Shown piece after piece: positions 33,653 through 42,108 of a DNA stretch of 64,000 nucleotides. The notes below the pieces were generated by a model, which saw nothing but the letters and a program-made list of their open reading frames with translations, was not told the origin of the DNA and did not search any database. Origin of the DNA: JAUVKA01 sp964465145. GTDB taxonomy: Bacteria > Bacteroidota > Bacteroidia > Bacteroidales > UBA12481. The translations under genes and the position numbers were made by a program. How positions within the stretch are numbered: position 1 is the first letter of the stretch; every line of letters starts with the position of its first letter. The DNA lies in the NCBI GenBank assembly GCA_964465145.1, contig CAYXJR010000002.1, forward strand, positions 1 through 64,000, written 5' to 3'.

Positions 33653-34264
33653 ATGAAAAATATTTCTATAGTAATTAACGGTGTGTTGGCAGTTGCCGTT
33701 GCCCTGCTTTTCGTTCTGCACTTTAACCAGGGAAAAAAGACAAATTCTTCAATCGCCGGGGAGAATATCAATCCCGAGAAGAATATTCCTGAGGGGGAAA
33801 TGAAAATTGCATACGTGTACATCGACTCCCTTTTAACACATTACAAGATGGCTCAGGATATGTCTACCCAGCTGTTAAAGAGGAAGGAAAACCTTGAAAA
33901 CGAACTTTCAACCAAAGGAAAAGCTCTCGAAAAAGATATTTCTGATTATCAATATAAAGTGCAAAAAGGACTTATCACCTCTTGGGATGCTGCCGAACAA
34001 GAAAAGAAACTTACAGAACAGCAGCAGGTTTTTGTAAACCTTCAGACTGATATGCAAAACCGGTTGATGAAGGAGGAACAGGATGCCAACCTGAAAGTGC
34101 ATAATAGTGTGATAGAGGTTATTGAAGAGTATAATTTGTCAAAAGGATATAAGCTTATTTTCAGTCATGCTTTTGGTGGTGTGTTGTTATATGCTGAAGA
34201 TTATATGAATATCACCAGTGATATATTGGCAAAACTAAATTCTGCCTATGGAGTCAACAAGTGA
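33653..34264 (+). CDS. OmpH family protein (membrane-anchored type)
   Basis: A 203-residue OmpH/Skp-like protein. Residues 1 to about 24 form an uncleaved-looking hydrophobic helix (VINGVLAVAVALLFVLHF). The OmpH core follows: KIAYVYIDSLLTHY near 45, a long charged coiled coil (about 60-155), and a C-terminal KLIFSHAFGGVLLYA strand. It differs from the two copies at the left edge by its N-terminal anchor and Lys/Asn-rich linker. Its stop overlaps the start of the glycosyltransferase by four bases (GTGA), so they are translationally coupled, suggesting a shared envelope role. Confidence 0.85.
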   Translation: MKNISIVINGVLAVAVALLFVLHFNQGKKTNSSIAGENINPEKNIPEGEMKIAYVYIDSLLTHYKMAQDMSTQLLKRKENLENELSTKGKALEKDISDYQYKVQKGLITSWDAAEQEKKLTEQQQVFVNLQTDMQNRLMKEEQDANLKVHNSVIEVIEEYNLSKGYKLIFSHAFGGVLLYAEDYMNITSDILAKLNSAYGVNK

Positions 34265-35550
34265 GTTTTGCTGAAACATACCTTTCCAGATATTCATCCG
34301 GACAGGTACAGTCACTGCCTGTTCCTGATCCGGATCTTTTTTTATCAGTAGTTATACCTGTATATAATGAACCGGGGTTTATCAATTCCCTGCAGTCCTT
34401 GTTATCGGCTGATGCTCCTGATTATCCATGGGAGATAATCATTGTTGTGAATGAGCCGGCCAATTGTCCTTCCGAAAATCATTATCAAAATCTGAAAACT
34501 ATTGATGATGTCAATAATTTCAAGAAAACTCTGGATAGGCCGGATCTACAAATACATCTTATCCTGCCTGATCCATTTCCAGTGAAAAAGGCTGGCCCGG
34601 GCATGGGACGCAAAATTGGGATGGATGAATCTGTAAGACGATTCAATTCTCTGAGCAGGCCGGAAGGTATTCTTGTTTCATTCGATGCGGATACAACTTG
34701 TTCGCATAATTACCTTAGAGAACTGGCCGGTTTTTTTCGCCACTATCCCGAGGCAGGAGGTTGCACATTAGCCTTTGAACATAAGCTGGAGGAGGATGGT
34801 TTAACTGACTCACACCACCTCAATGCCATCATACAATATGAATTATACCTTAGATATTTCAAGTTTGCATTGGAGTGGATATCATATCCATATACTGTTC
34901 ATGCCCTGGGATCAGCATTTGCAATAAGGGCACAGCGTTATGTTCTGGCAGGAGGAATGGGCCTTCAACAAGCGGGTGAGGATTTTTATTTCCTGCAAAA
35001 GTGTTTGCCGCATGGAAATTTCTGGGAGCTGAATACTACCACTGTTTATCCTTCCGCCAGAATCTCTGATCGTGTTCCTTTTGGAACCGGCCCCTTTGTC
35101 GCCAATTTTATAAATGAGGGCAAAAGTGTTCTGGATGTATTTTCTTTTGATTTGTTTAGGGCTCTTCAACCACTTTTCAAGTGGGTAAAAATACTTGGCG
35201 AACTACCATCTTCCATGGATGAGGTTGACCAGATATTTCATGAATTACCGGGCAGCATCAGAAAACGATTGATGGACCTGGGATGGCGGGATAAAATCAG
35301 GACGGCCTTAGATGAATCGGCAGGGCTAATACCCTTTAAAAAGCGTTTTTATCATGAGGTCAGTGTATTGCAGCTGATTCGACTTTTAAATGGCCTTAGT
35401 ATGAGAGATTTTCCTAAACTTCCGATTTCTGGTGAATTTTTAAATTTGATGGATGCCTTAGGTTATAAGCTGGAAAGCCAAAACGCGCTGGACCTACTAA
35501 ACTCTGCCAGAAGAATTGAGAAATCAAAAGGGATTGCCAGGATAACCTGA
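34261..35550 (+). CDS. Family 2 glycosyltransferase
   Basis: A 429-residue GT-A fold protein starting at GTG within the stop of the preceding gene. LSVVIPVYNEPGFINSL (near 28) is the nucleotide-binding start of family 2 glycosyltransferases. SFDADTTCSHNYL carries the DxD metal motif, and AGEDFYFLQKC the later acidic ED motif. No membrane helices are obvious, so it is cytoplasmic or peripheral. The acceptor is unknown; translational coupling to an OmpH-like gene hints at envelope glycan synthesis. The C-terminal 130 residues are not recognised. Confidence 0.85.
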   Translation: MSFAETYLSRYSSGQVQSLPVPDPDLFLSVVIPVYNEPGFINSLQSLLSADAPDYPWEIIIVVNEPANCPSENHYQNLKTIDDVNNFKKTLDRPDLQIHLILPDPFPVKKAGPGMGRKIGMDESVRRFNSLSRPEGILVSFDADTTCSHNYLRELAGFFRHYPEAGGCTLAFEHKLEEDGLTDSHHLNAIIQYELYLRYFKFALEWISYPYTVHALGSAFAIRAQRYVLAGGMGLQQAGEDFYFLQKCLPHGNFWELNTTTVYPSARISDRVPFGTGPFVANFINEGKSVLDVFSFDLFRALQPLFKWVKILGELPSSMDEVDQIFHELPGSIRKRLMDLGWRDKIRTALDESAGLIPFKKRFYHEVSVLQLIRLLNGLSMRDFPKLPISGEFLNLMDALGYKLESQNALDLLNSARRIEKSKGIARIT

Positions 35551-35607
35551 CTTATAATGATTTGGTCAATTTGAATCAAACTACTCCAGTACCGCTTCCG
35601 AAGAATA

Positions 35608-35901
35608 TTACTTCTTTTTTATTATAAAGATATCTTCATCCTCGGCTTTCATCAGATACTTCTCCCTGGCAAATTTTTCGAGATTCTCTGTGCTTGTTTC
35701 CAATTGATGGATGACTTCCTGGTCCTCAAGGATTTTTCTATGATAATAGCTGGTATCCTGTACTATTTTGCTCAGATACTTGCGTGTCTTGTAGCGCTCA
35801 ATCAGGTTATGCTGATCAAATACAATTAACCAAACGCTAAACGCCAGAAAGGTGATCAGGTACTTGTTTTTGAAGATGCCAATAAGATGTTTCCCTTTCA
35901 A
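35608..35901 (-). CDS. FtsB/DivIC-family septum formation initiator
   Basis: A 97-residue bitopic protein. One membrane helix (about 14-28, YLITFLAFSVWLIVFD) is followed by a coiled coil (about 35-75) and the family's C-terminal ENLEKFAREKYLMK segment. It fits the FtsB/DivIC family that links FtsQ and FtsL at the divisome. It is convergent with the glycosyltransferase and has a well-matched promoter just upstream. Confidence 0.85.
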   Translation of the reverse strand: MKGKHLIGIFKNKYLITFLAFSVWLIVFDQHNLIERYKTRKYLSKIVQDTSYYHRKILEDQEVIHQLETSTENLEKFAREKYLMKAEDEDIFIIKKK

Positions 35902-35919
35902 TGTGTGTTGATTTAATTA

Positions 35920-35950
35920 CAAATGTAAAAATCATTTCTTACAGATGAAA
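35920..35950 (-). promoter_or_regulatory. Promoter of the FtsB/DivIC gene
   Basis: On the minus strand, TTTC (35950-35947), exactly 19 bases of spacer, and TACATTTG (35927-35920) match the Bacteroidota TTTG-N19-TAnnTTTG promoter with one mismatch. The ATG lies 18 bases further on. This is the best promoter match I found in the window. Confidence 0.5.
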
Positions 35951-36129
35951 AAATCTTCGGAGACTTGTTCCTCTTTTTAATCGAAAATGAAAGAAAAAGA
36001 GGAAGAGAGAGAATGGCAGAATGGAAGCTGAAAGATCACTTAACATGAAAGGCCAACTTTCTGGTATTATTGACTTGCTCGTCACAATTCAAAGGAACGA
36101 GCAAAAAATCAAATTATATTAGTTCAGGA

Positions 36130-37758
36130 TTATTCATCTTCAAGAAAAGGATATGAATGATCGACCGGAGGCAAGAAACATTCTTTTATGGTGCGAGGTG
36201 AGACCCAGCGCATGAGGTTCAGTATGGATCCCCCTTTATCATTGGTTCCGGAAGCACGCGAACCGCCGAATGGTTGTTTTCCTACCACTGCTCCTGTAGG
36301 TTTATCGTTAATGTAGAAATTACCTGCAGTGTTTACCAATCTCTGGCTCGCAAGGGTAATGGCATAACGATCAGTAGCAAAGATGGCTCCAGTGAGCCCA
36401 TAGGGTGAAGTCTTATCCACTAAATCCATTGTTTCTTCAAAACGATTAGCTTCGTAAACATAGATTGTCATAATTGGTCCGAATAATTCTTCGTGCATAG
36501 TGAGGTAGTTTGGATTTCGGGTGAGTATAACTGTCGGTTCAATGAAGAAGCCTTTTTCCTTGCTGTATCTTCCCCCTGCAATGATCTCAACCTCAGGGTT
36601 GCTTTTAGCCCGGTCAATATATCCAACCAGTTTGTCGAAAGCTTTTTCGTCAATTACAGCATTAATGAAATTGCCGAAATCTTCGGGGCTGCCCATTTTG
36701 AACTGTCTCAAATCATCCAGTAGCTGACATTCTATCTCTGGCCATAAATTATCGGGGATATAAGCTCTTGATGCAGCAGAACATTTCTGACCCTGGTATT
36801 CAAATGCCCCTCTGGATATTGCTGTTGCTACCTCGATAGGCTGGGCGGATTTGTGGGCCAAAATATAATCTTTCCCTCCGGTTTCACCTACAATTCTTGG
36901 GAATGACCGGTAATTGGCAATATTTGCCCCTATCTTTTTCCAGATTGATTGGAAAACCCCGGTTGAGCCTGTAAAGTGGATTCCTGCCAAATCGGGGTGG
37001 GATAGCGCCACTTCCGCCGCCTCGGCTCCAGGCGCAAAAACCATGTTAATTACGCCATCAGGCAGACCAGCAGCACGAAGCACGTCCATAAGGATTTTCG
37101 CAGAATAGATCTGGGTGTTCGAAGGTTTCCACACTACCACATTTCCCATTAAAGCTGGAGCCGCGGTAAGGTTCAGGGAAATTGAAGTAAAATTGAAGGG
37201 GCTTATAGCATATACGAATCCTTCCAATGGTCGCTGCTCAAGCCGGTTCCATGTATATCTTGAAGATTCCGGCTGGACCGAATATATTTCGGCCATATAT
37301 TCAACATTATAGTTCAAAAAATCTATCGATTCGCAGGCCGCATCAATTTCCGCCTGATAAACGTTTTTCGATTGCCCCAGCATAGTGGTGGCATTGATTT
37401 TATAGCGGAATGGTCCTGATAAAAGGCTGGCAGCTTTCAGGAAAATGGCTGCCCTCTGTTCCCATGGGGTATTGGCCCACTGTTCACGAGCTTTCAGTGA
37501 TTCTTCAATGGCCAGATGGATATGGGATCCGTCTCCATTATGATATCTTCCCAAAAGTTGGCTATGGTCATGGGGAGCTCTTATTTCTTCGAGATTACCA
37601 GTGGTCACCGCTTGTCCACCAATTATCATAGGGATCTCTATTACTTTATCTTTTAAATCCCTGATGGTTTCTACAAGGCGCTGACGCTCTTCTGTTCCCG
37701 GGGCATAAGATTTAACTTCTTCATTTTGAGCCTTTGGCGTCTTTGGTATACTGATCAT
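36130..37758 (-). CDS. pruA: L-glutamate gamma-semialdehyde (1-pyrroline-5-carboxylate) dehydrogenase
   Basis: A 542-residue aldehyde dehydrogenase of the P5C dehydrogenase branch, oxidising glutamate semialdehyde from proline breakdown to glutamate. The catalytic Glu is in IVGETGGKDY and the catalytic Cys in EYQGQKCSAASR. The NAD site is seen in HFTGSTGVFQSIW, and the C-terminal KQPFGGSRASGTND block is typical of this branch. Length is normal for the single-domain eukaryote-like form. No proline dehydrogenase gene is in the window. A terminator upstream (37817-37840) isolates it from the DUF4097-like gene, so it has its own promoter; TATTTTTG at 37797-37790 is a candidate -7 box. Confidence 0.92.
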   Translation of the reverse strand: MISIPKTPKAQNEEVKSYAPGTEERQRLVETIRDLKDKVIEIPMIIGGQAVTTGNLEEIRAPHDHSQLLGRYHNGDGSHIHLAIEESLKAREQWANTPWEQRAAIFLKAASLLSGPFRYKINATTMLGQSKNVYQAEIDAACESIDFLNYNVEYMAEIYSVQPESSRYTWNRLEQRPLEGFVYAISPFNFTSISLNLTAAPALMGNVVVWKPSNTQIYSAKILMDVLRAAGLPDGVINMVFAPGAEAAEVALSHPDLAGIHFTGSTGVFQSIWKKIGANIANYRSFPRIVGETGGKDYILAHKSAQPIEVATAISRGAFEYQGQKCSAASRAYIPDNLWPEIECQLLDDLRQFKMGSPEDFGNFINAVIDEKAFDKLVGYIDRAKSNPEVEIIAGGRYSKEKGFFIEPTVILTRNPNYLTMHEELFGPIMTIYVYEANRFEETMDLVDKTSPYGLTGAIFATDRYAITLASQRLVNTAGNFYINDKPTGAVVGKQPFGGSRASGTNDKGGSILNLMRWVSPRTIKECFLPPVDHSYPFLEDE

Positions 37759-37816
37759 AATAATTGCAGGGTATTTTTGGTAATTATAACAAAAATATGC
37801 CGGTTTTGTTAATAAA

Positions 37817-37840
37817 AAAAGGCACCCAAAGGTGCCTTTT
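37817..37840. terminator. Intrinsic terminator after the DUF4097-like gene
   Basis: AAAAGGCACC (37817-37826) pairs with GGTGCCTTTT (37831-37840) over a CAAA loop, with further A residues on the left side, so it works on the minus strand. It separates the sigma-factor operon from pruA. Confidence 0.85.
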
Positions 37841-37862
37841 GTGAAAATGTCAAGTAAGATTT

Positions 37863-38810
37863 CTATTTTAATTTCAATTCAATGTTTCCAAGATTTCCTT
37901 CAAGGCTTATTTTCGATTTACCATTTCCATATTTACCTTCCAGACTGGTATTCAAGCCATGGCTGCTTTTTACCATACTGCCAAACTCCTTAGGGATATT
38001 TAAATCGCCCATTTTCATTTCCGCCTCTATTGAAAATCCTGCATTTTTATCAATCCCCAGAACAACAGTTCCAGCATTCACCTCAATCTCGATGGTTTCA
38101 AAGGAGGGACTGATTACTTCAACCTCGCAACTGCCCATGTTAACTTCAGCTGACAGATTATTAACTGTTCCAATTATTAATTCACCCTGATTGAGTTCCA
38201 CATCAAGGTTCCCGGCTTCGTGAATATGCATGGTTCCGAAATTCATTTCGATATCGGCGTCTGCAATGTTTCCTACACTAAGATCCCCATAATTTACCTG
38301 AACAGAGATATCCGAGCCAATTAGTTGTTCGATTTCCATTGAGCCAAAAGACATGTCAAGTTCCAGATCTCCGGAGAATTCACCAATTTTGGTATTCCCA
38401 AACTTTGTTTCGAGATCCAGGTTGATGTAAGAGGGAACATTCGCAACAATAATGATGGAAAACTTCTTTTTATTTCCAATATCAATTTTGCTTAAGTTAT
38501 CATTCAGTATTGTTTCCACATGCAAGTCATTCCCATCTTGTTCAAACTTAACATTGATATTATCCAGTATTTTTTTTGCCTTGGCCTCATCGGAGTGTTC
38601 TACCTTTATGATGACATCAAATACTGCCTGGTCTTTGTCCCAGTTGTTGATGGTTAGGTCACAGAACTTGCTGTCGATAATTAGTACCGAAGATTTGTTA
38701 GTGTTGAACTCTTCATGGAGTTCCTTTTTAATTTCCTGGGCATAAAGACCGGTGCCGGCCAAAATGAAAAAAGTCAGGAGGATTTTGATTTTATAATTCA
38801 ACGCTTTCAT
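37863..38810 (-). CDS. Secreted DUF4097-like beta-helix protein
   Basis: A 315-residue exported protein with a signal peptide at about 1-24 (LLTFFILAGTGLYAQ). The rest is a series of short repeats with alternating hydrophobic residues and Gly/Asn turns (FGNTKIGEFSGDLELDMSFG, NYGDLSVGNIADADIEMNFG). This is the look of DUF4097/head-GIN-type right-handed beta-helix proteins. Its start overlaps the end of the anti-sigma-like gene by 20 bp, completing a sigma/anti-sigma/effector operon. It may be the envelope component sensed or controlled by the sigma factor (inference). Confidence 0.75.
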   Translation of the reverse strand: MKALNYKIKILLTFFILAGTGLYAQEIKKELHEEFNTNKSSVLIIDSKFCDLTINNWDKDQAVFDVIIKVEHSDEAKAKKILDNINVKFEQDGNDLHVETILNDNLSKIDIGNKKKFSIIIVANVPSYINLDLETKFGNTKIGEFSGDLELDMSFGSMEIEQLIGSDISVQVNYGDLSVGNIADADIEMNFGTMHIHEAGNLDVELNQGELIIGTVNNLSAEVNMGSCEVEVISPSFETIEIEVNAGTVVLGIDKNAGFSIEAEMKMGDLNIPKEFGSMVKSSHGLNTSLEGKYGNGKSKISLEGNLGNIELKLK

Positions 38811-39363
38811 ACTGATTTGGATTGTTTGTTTGAGAATTATTTTGTTCTTGAAAAGTTTTTATCCGGTTAAGAATATATGTCATTACCTGAAGTTTGGTCT
38901 GATAATGCCGTATCATTGCTTCGATAATTCTTTGGTCTCCAGGGTTTGATTCCATTTCCTTCTGCAAATTGGTGTATACTGAGTCCATCTGATTTAGCTC
39001 CTCCAGCATGGATTGCTTGTATGCTTCATCATCCAGAAAAGTACTGTTTTCCAGTTCCTCGTATTTTGAGCTTATCTGGCTGGTAAAGAAAAACTCAACC
39101 TCCTGGTATTCCTGGCTGACATCTCCAAGCATTATAATTTTATCCTCAGTCTGGAAAAATTCATTGTATGCCCATAAGGATGACATAATCATCAACAGGG
39201 ACACCGCGGCTACCCGGCTGATCCTATAGGTGAGCCGCAGGGTCCTTTTTCTACTGCTTTGCCTGGCCAACCGTTTCTCAAACCGATCGAAATGGCCGAT
39301 TTTCGGCTCTTGATCCATGAATAGCTCTCTGTTTTCTTTCATCATTTCCTCTAATTTATCCAT
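38791..39363 (-). CDS. Probable anti-sigma factor (membrane protein)
   Basis: A 190-residue single-pass membrane protein, not matched to a named family. A basic cytoplasmic segment (about 1-45, FEKRLARQSSRKRTLR) is followed by one membrane helix (about 52-68) and a charged, helical extracytoplasmic part (about 75-190) with Gln/Asn-rich tail. It starts four bases after the ECF sigma gene and ends inside the DUF4097-like gene. Topology and position are those of an anti-sigma factor, but no zinc (ZAS) motif is present, so the role is inferred. Confidence 0.65.
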   Translation of the reverse strand: MDKLEEMMKENRELFMDQEPKIGHFDRFEKRLARQSSRKRTLRLTYRISRVAAVSLLMIMSSLWAYNEFFQTEDKIIMLGDVSQEYQEVEFFFTSQISSKYEELENSTFLDDEAYKQSMLEELNQMDSVYTNLQKEMESNPGDQRIIEAMIRHYQTKLQVMTYILNRIKTFQEQNNSQTNNPNQYESVEL

Positions 39364-39367
39364 GGCT

Positions 39368-39934
39368 TTAATTTTTTAGAATTGCGAGTAATTTTTGTTT
39401 TCCTCTGGATAACTGGGCCCTGCTGGTTGAGGCTGTTATACCCAGGAAGCTGCTGATCTCATCGTGGTCATATCCTTCCAAAAGGTTCAGCGAAAGGACC
39501 AATCGATATTTTTCGGGTAATTCAGCCATTGCTCTTCTGACCCTTTTAATTTTATCGTTAATACTTTCCCCTGTGGTTTCCAGTGTGCTCTCGTCAATAG
39601 TGTCGTCCCGGATTTCATCCACCTCTTCAAAATATATTCTTCGTTTTCTTACCACATCAAGGGATTTGTTTACAACAATTTTCCTCAACCAGCCTCCAAA
39701 ACCTGTTGCCAGATTTGTTTCAGGGAGCAGTTGAAAGGCTTTCAGGAAAGATTCCTGCATGATATCCTCTGCTTCTGCGGTGTTCCCTACGATTTGTAAG
39801 CTGGTGTTATACATAGCTTTATAGTATAGTTTATATATTTGCATCTGGGCTTTTTGGTCCCCATTTCTGCAACTGTCCAGGAGATCCTGGTGTACCATCG
39901 TTTTCGCGGATGTAACAGTCATATTCATAAGCAA
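39368..39934 (-). CDS. ECF-family RNA polymerase sigma factor
   Basis: A 188-residue sigma-70 group 4 factor. Region 2 (about 30-100) has NTAEAEDIMQESFLKAFQ and FGGWLRKIVVNKSLDVVRKR, for core binding and -10 recognition. Region 4 (about 125-185) has LPEKYRLVLSLNLLEGYDHD and a helix-turn-helix EISSFLGITASTSRAQLSRG. It heads the operon with the anti-sigma-like and DUF4097-like genes and is probably held inactive by the membrane protein until an envelope signal. ATGs at residues 1, 3 and 5 are all possible starts. Confidence 0.92.
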   Translation of the reverse strand: MLMNMTVTSAKTMVHQDLLDSCRNGDQKAQMQIYKLYYKAMYNTSLQIVGNTAEAEDIMQESFLKAFQLLPETNLATGFGGWLRKIVVNKSLDVVRKRRIYFEEVDEIRDDTIDESTLETTGESINDKIKRVRRAMAELPEKYRLVLSLNLLEGYDHDEISSFLGITASTSRAQLSRGKQKLLAILKN

Positions 39935-39953
39935 GACGTTTTAAAAAAAGAAG

Positions 39954-39991
39954 TGCTGCATTCGCAGAAAAAAAATTCTTTAAATGCAGCA
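39954..39991 (-). promoter_or_regulatory. 9-bp inverted repeat upstream of the ECF sigma gene
   Basis: TGCTGCATT (39954-39962) and AATGCAGCA (39983-39991) form perfect arms around a 20-base spacer, 20 bases upstream of the sigma factor start. It could be a leader hairpin or part of an autoregulated promoter. Not a terminator, since no T run follows on the minus strand. Confidence 0.35.
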
Positions 39992-40028
39992 GAGCGAAGA
40001 CTTTGGATCAGTATGAAAGCGTTTAACC

Positions 40029-40232
40029 CTAACCTCCGCTAATAAGGTGAATAATATTAAGTATATCTCCGCTCTTTACAGTTGTCATTGTATAGGTTGG
40101 CTTTTTGATTAATTTACCATTCAATTTAACAATAATCTGTGGGAAGGTAAAATTCTTAAAGCTAAGAATCTCACTTACCGTCATAGGTTCCTTGGGGAAT
40201 TCTTCTGTCCGGTTATTAAGATCGATAATCAT
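40029..40232 (-). CDS. thiS: ThiS/MoaD-like sulfur carrier protein
   Basis: A 67-residue ubiquitin-fold protein ending in SGG, the C-terminal di-glycine that is adenylated and thiocarboxylated. NNRTEEFPKEPMTVSEIL and VKLNGKLIKK are the ThiS-like N-terminal strands, and SGDILNIIHLISGG the last strand and tail. A ribosome binding site (AAAAGGA) precedes the ATG. A ThiF-type activating enzyme is encoded 1.2 kb upstream on the same strand, with a lipoprotein gene in between. The carrier could serve thiamine or, given the aldehyde oxidoreductase next door, a tungsto/molybdopterin; ThiS is favoured by sequence. Confidence 0.8.
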   Translation of the reverse strand: MIIDLNNRTEEFPKEPMTVSEILSFKNFTFPQIIVKLNGKLIKKPTYTMTTVKSGDILNIIHLISGG

Positions 40233-40238
40233 TCCTTT

Positions 40239-41375
40239 TCAATACTGTTTGTAGAAATTATATAAATAGGATCTTGTCTGGTCATATATTGGTTTGGTGA
40301 ACTCCAGGAATAGTTCTTGTGGGGGGGGAGGCATTCCTGGGTTTTTTCTACTGAGTTTTAATTGCTCAGCATCCAGGACTCTTTTATCACCGTTGTAACT
40401 GGACCATTTGGTTCCCCACACATATTCGCCCGGAATTTTTTTATTATTAAGCACTTTGTTCGAAACCGCGTCAACGATTTTTACATCGAGAATACCTGAT
40501 GAGATGACTTCACGGGTATGAACAGTATAATTTGCCTTTACCTTATCGAAAACATCCACCTTTTGCCCGGCAATGGTTGCTGTACCCACTTTAACAGAAT
40601 CTTTGCTTACCAGGTTATTAACCACATCTTTATCATGGGTAGAGCCTACCACAAAATCATCGAACTGCATTATCAGGATGTGATCTGCATGGCCCAGTTG
40701 TTTGGCCTCCTTTGGATCAAGGAAGAGGACAAAATTATTACCCAGTTTATCGGAAAGATATGCAACGACCTCATTTTGAAAAAAATCGGAATTAACTTTA
40801 TAAATTCCCGGAACCGGTATTTTTTCTACTATTACTACAAGCGTCGCCAAAATGCGTGCCTGATCCATCTTTGTGTCCACATCTCTGTAATTGGCAACAT
40901 GTTGATTGGCGCTTTCGTAAAGGTAATAAGCCTCCCTGGCTGATAGTCTATCTCCTTTCTTCATCAGTTCCTCAGCGGCCTGGTAAGCTTCCTCTGCGGC
41001 TTTTTCCCGGGCTCCTGTTAATTGGGATGTATATTCCCTGATGTCAAGCTTAAGGGATCTGGCCGCTGGGCTGCGCCGGATTTCATCGGCCATAGAATTG
41101 ATCTTTTCATACCTGGACACAATTTCCGCATATTTAAACTGATCATTGCTATTAATAAGATTGTCAATTTCAGTAGTAAGCGTCTCAACTGCATAAGGAT
41201 AAGCTGCCTTTAAAGTCTGTTTGGCCTTTTTGCTATCCGGATTTGACCTTAGTCTTTCAATTGATTGGATAACAGCACTATAGTAATTTCCCCTCTCAAA
41301 AGATTTTTTTCCCGTCGAGCAGGAACCAACTAACAGGCTGATCAATAAAAGGAGTATTATTCGGGGTTTATTCAT
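40239..41375 (-). CDS. Uncharacterised lipoprotein
   Basis: A 378-residue lipoprotein with SPII signal MNKPRIILLLLISLLVGSCS. The first half (about 25-170) is helical and charged, reminiscent of tetratricopeptide-like repeats (SFERGNYYSAVIQSIERLRS; AYQAAEELMKKGDRLSAREA). The second half is alpha/beta and not recognised. It lies between thiF and thiS on the same strand (6 bp before thiS), splitting a pair that is normally adjacent. Function unknown; probably located in the outer membrane facing the periplasm. Confidence 0.75.
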   Translation of the reverse strand: MNKPRIILLLLISLLVGSCSTGKKSFERGNYYSAVIQSIERLRSNPDSKKAKQTLKAAYPYAVETLTTEIDNLINSNDQFKYAEIVSRYEKINSMADEIRRSPAARSLKLDIREYTSQLTGAREKAAEEAYQAAEELMKKGDRLSAREAYYLYESANQHVANYRDVDTKMDQARILATLVVIVEKIPVPGIYKVNSDFFQNEVVAYLSDKLGNNFVLFLDPKEAKQLGHADHILIMQFDDFVVGSTHDKDVVNNLVSKDSVKVGTATIAGQKVDVFDKVKANYTVHTREVISSGILDVKIVDAVSNKVLNNKKIPGEYVWGTKWSSYNGDKRVLDAEQLKLSRKNPGMPPPPQELFLEFTKPIYDQTRSYLYNFYKQY

Positions 41376-41410
41376 AGTATGACAATCTTACGTATTATGT
41401 CTTGCATTTT

Positions 41411-41466
41411 GCGTCTTACGTCTTGCGTCTTGCGTCTTACGTCTTACGTCTTACGTCTTTGGTCTT
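41411..41466. repeat. Heptamer tandem repeat (RCGTCTT x8)
   Basis: Seven tandem copies of GCGTCTT or ACGTCTT, followed by a variant TGGTCTT, lie between the thiF-like gene and the lipoprotein gene. The reverse complement of the same unit occurs at 13068-13100. The period of seven is too short for CRISPR and has no spacers; replication slippage or a clustered binding site are the likely origins. Confidence 0.85.
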
Positions 41467-41476
41467 ATCTTGCATC

Positions 41477-42058
41477 TTATTTCTTGAGCAGTATCTCCAT
41501 CACAACATTTGCCTGCATATGGGCCACAATTCCTACTCTGGGTGCCATGAGTGGATTTTCCGGGCTTTTTTCTTCTGTTTCATCACCACAAACATATAAT
41601 TTGCCATACTTTTTAACCATCAAGGCTTGGGTATTTCCAAAACCAGCCATCCCGGATCCCACAACCAAATTCCTTTCCGGCCATTGTTCCAGGGCAGTCT
41701 CGATAAGCATTTCTTTCTGGTCGGCCCGGTCGAAGGCTTCCACTAATACATCTACCCCTTCGAATATCCTTGGTATATTCTGGGAATCCAGACGAAGATT
41801 GAAAGCGGTCAACCTGAGCTCCGGATTGATGCGAATAAGGTTATGACGCAATGCCTCGACTTTTGGTTGACCAATTTGATTTCGGAAATAGAACTGCCGG
41901 TTGAGGTTGCTTTCATCAACAATGTCAAAATCAGCAATTACTAGCTTGCCTAATCCACAACGAACCAGTGCTGCGGCGCAATTGGAGCCCAGACCTCCCG
42001 CACCGGCAATACCAACCGTTTTTGTTGACAGGATATATTGTATGTCGGAAAACTTCAT
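41477..42058 (-). CDS. thiF: ThiF/HesA-family sulfur-carrier adenylyltransferase (short form)
   Basis: A 193-residue E1-like enzyme of the short ThiF family that adenylates the C-terminal Gly of a sulfur carrier. VGIAGAGGLGSNCAAALVR is the nucleotide-binding loop. DFDIVDESNLNRQFYF holds the Mg/ATP Asp and Arg residues, and FDRADQKEMLIE is the later motif. The open frame can begin at TTG 42067, but that lies in a -7 promoter box, so ATG 42058 is preferred. Its partner is probably the ThiS-like protein at 40029. The aldehyde oxidoreductase is transcribed divergently, 233 bp away. Confidence 0.85.
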   Translation of the reverse strand: MKFSDIQYILSTKTVGIAGAGGLGSNCAAALVRCGLGKLVIADFDIVDESNLNRQFYFRNQIGQPKVEALRHNLIRINPELRLTAFNLRLDSQNIPRIFEGVDVLVEAFDRADQKEMLIETALEQWPERNLVVGSGMAGFGNTQALMVKKYGKLYVCGDETEEKSPENPLMAPRVGIVAHMQANVVMEILLKK

Positions 42059-42064
42059 TTGCAT

Positions 42065-42072
42065 CAAATATA
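42065..42072 (-). promoter_or_regulatory. Candidate -7 promoter box of thiF
   Basis: TATATTTG on the minus strand (42072 to 42065) matches TAnnTTTG and ends six bases before the ATG at 42058, which predicts a leaderless or nearly leaderless transcript. No clear -33 element. Confidence 0.35.
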
Positions 42073-42093
42073 AACCATATTCCTTATTTTTCC

Positions 42094-42108
42094 GAACTCC
42101 GGGAGTTC
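42094..42108. promoter_or_regulatory. Palindrome in the thiF-AOR divergent intergenic region
   Basis: GAACTCC-G-GGAGTTC is a perfect 7-bp palindrome with a one-base centre, about 22 bases upstream of the thiF -7 box and 150 bases before the AOR promoter box. Size and position suit a dimeric regulator's operator; no regulator gene is adjacent. Confidence 0.35.

Noticed and set aside
36075..36104. 8-bp inverted repeat downstream of pruA as a terminator
   Set aside because: No T run follows the stem on the minus strand and the loop is 14 bases long.
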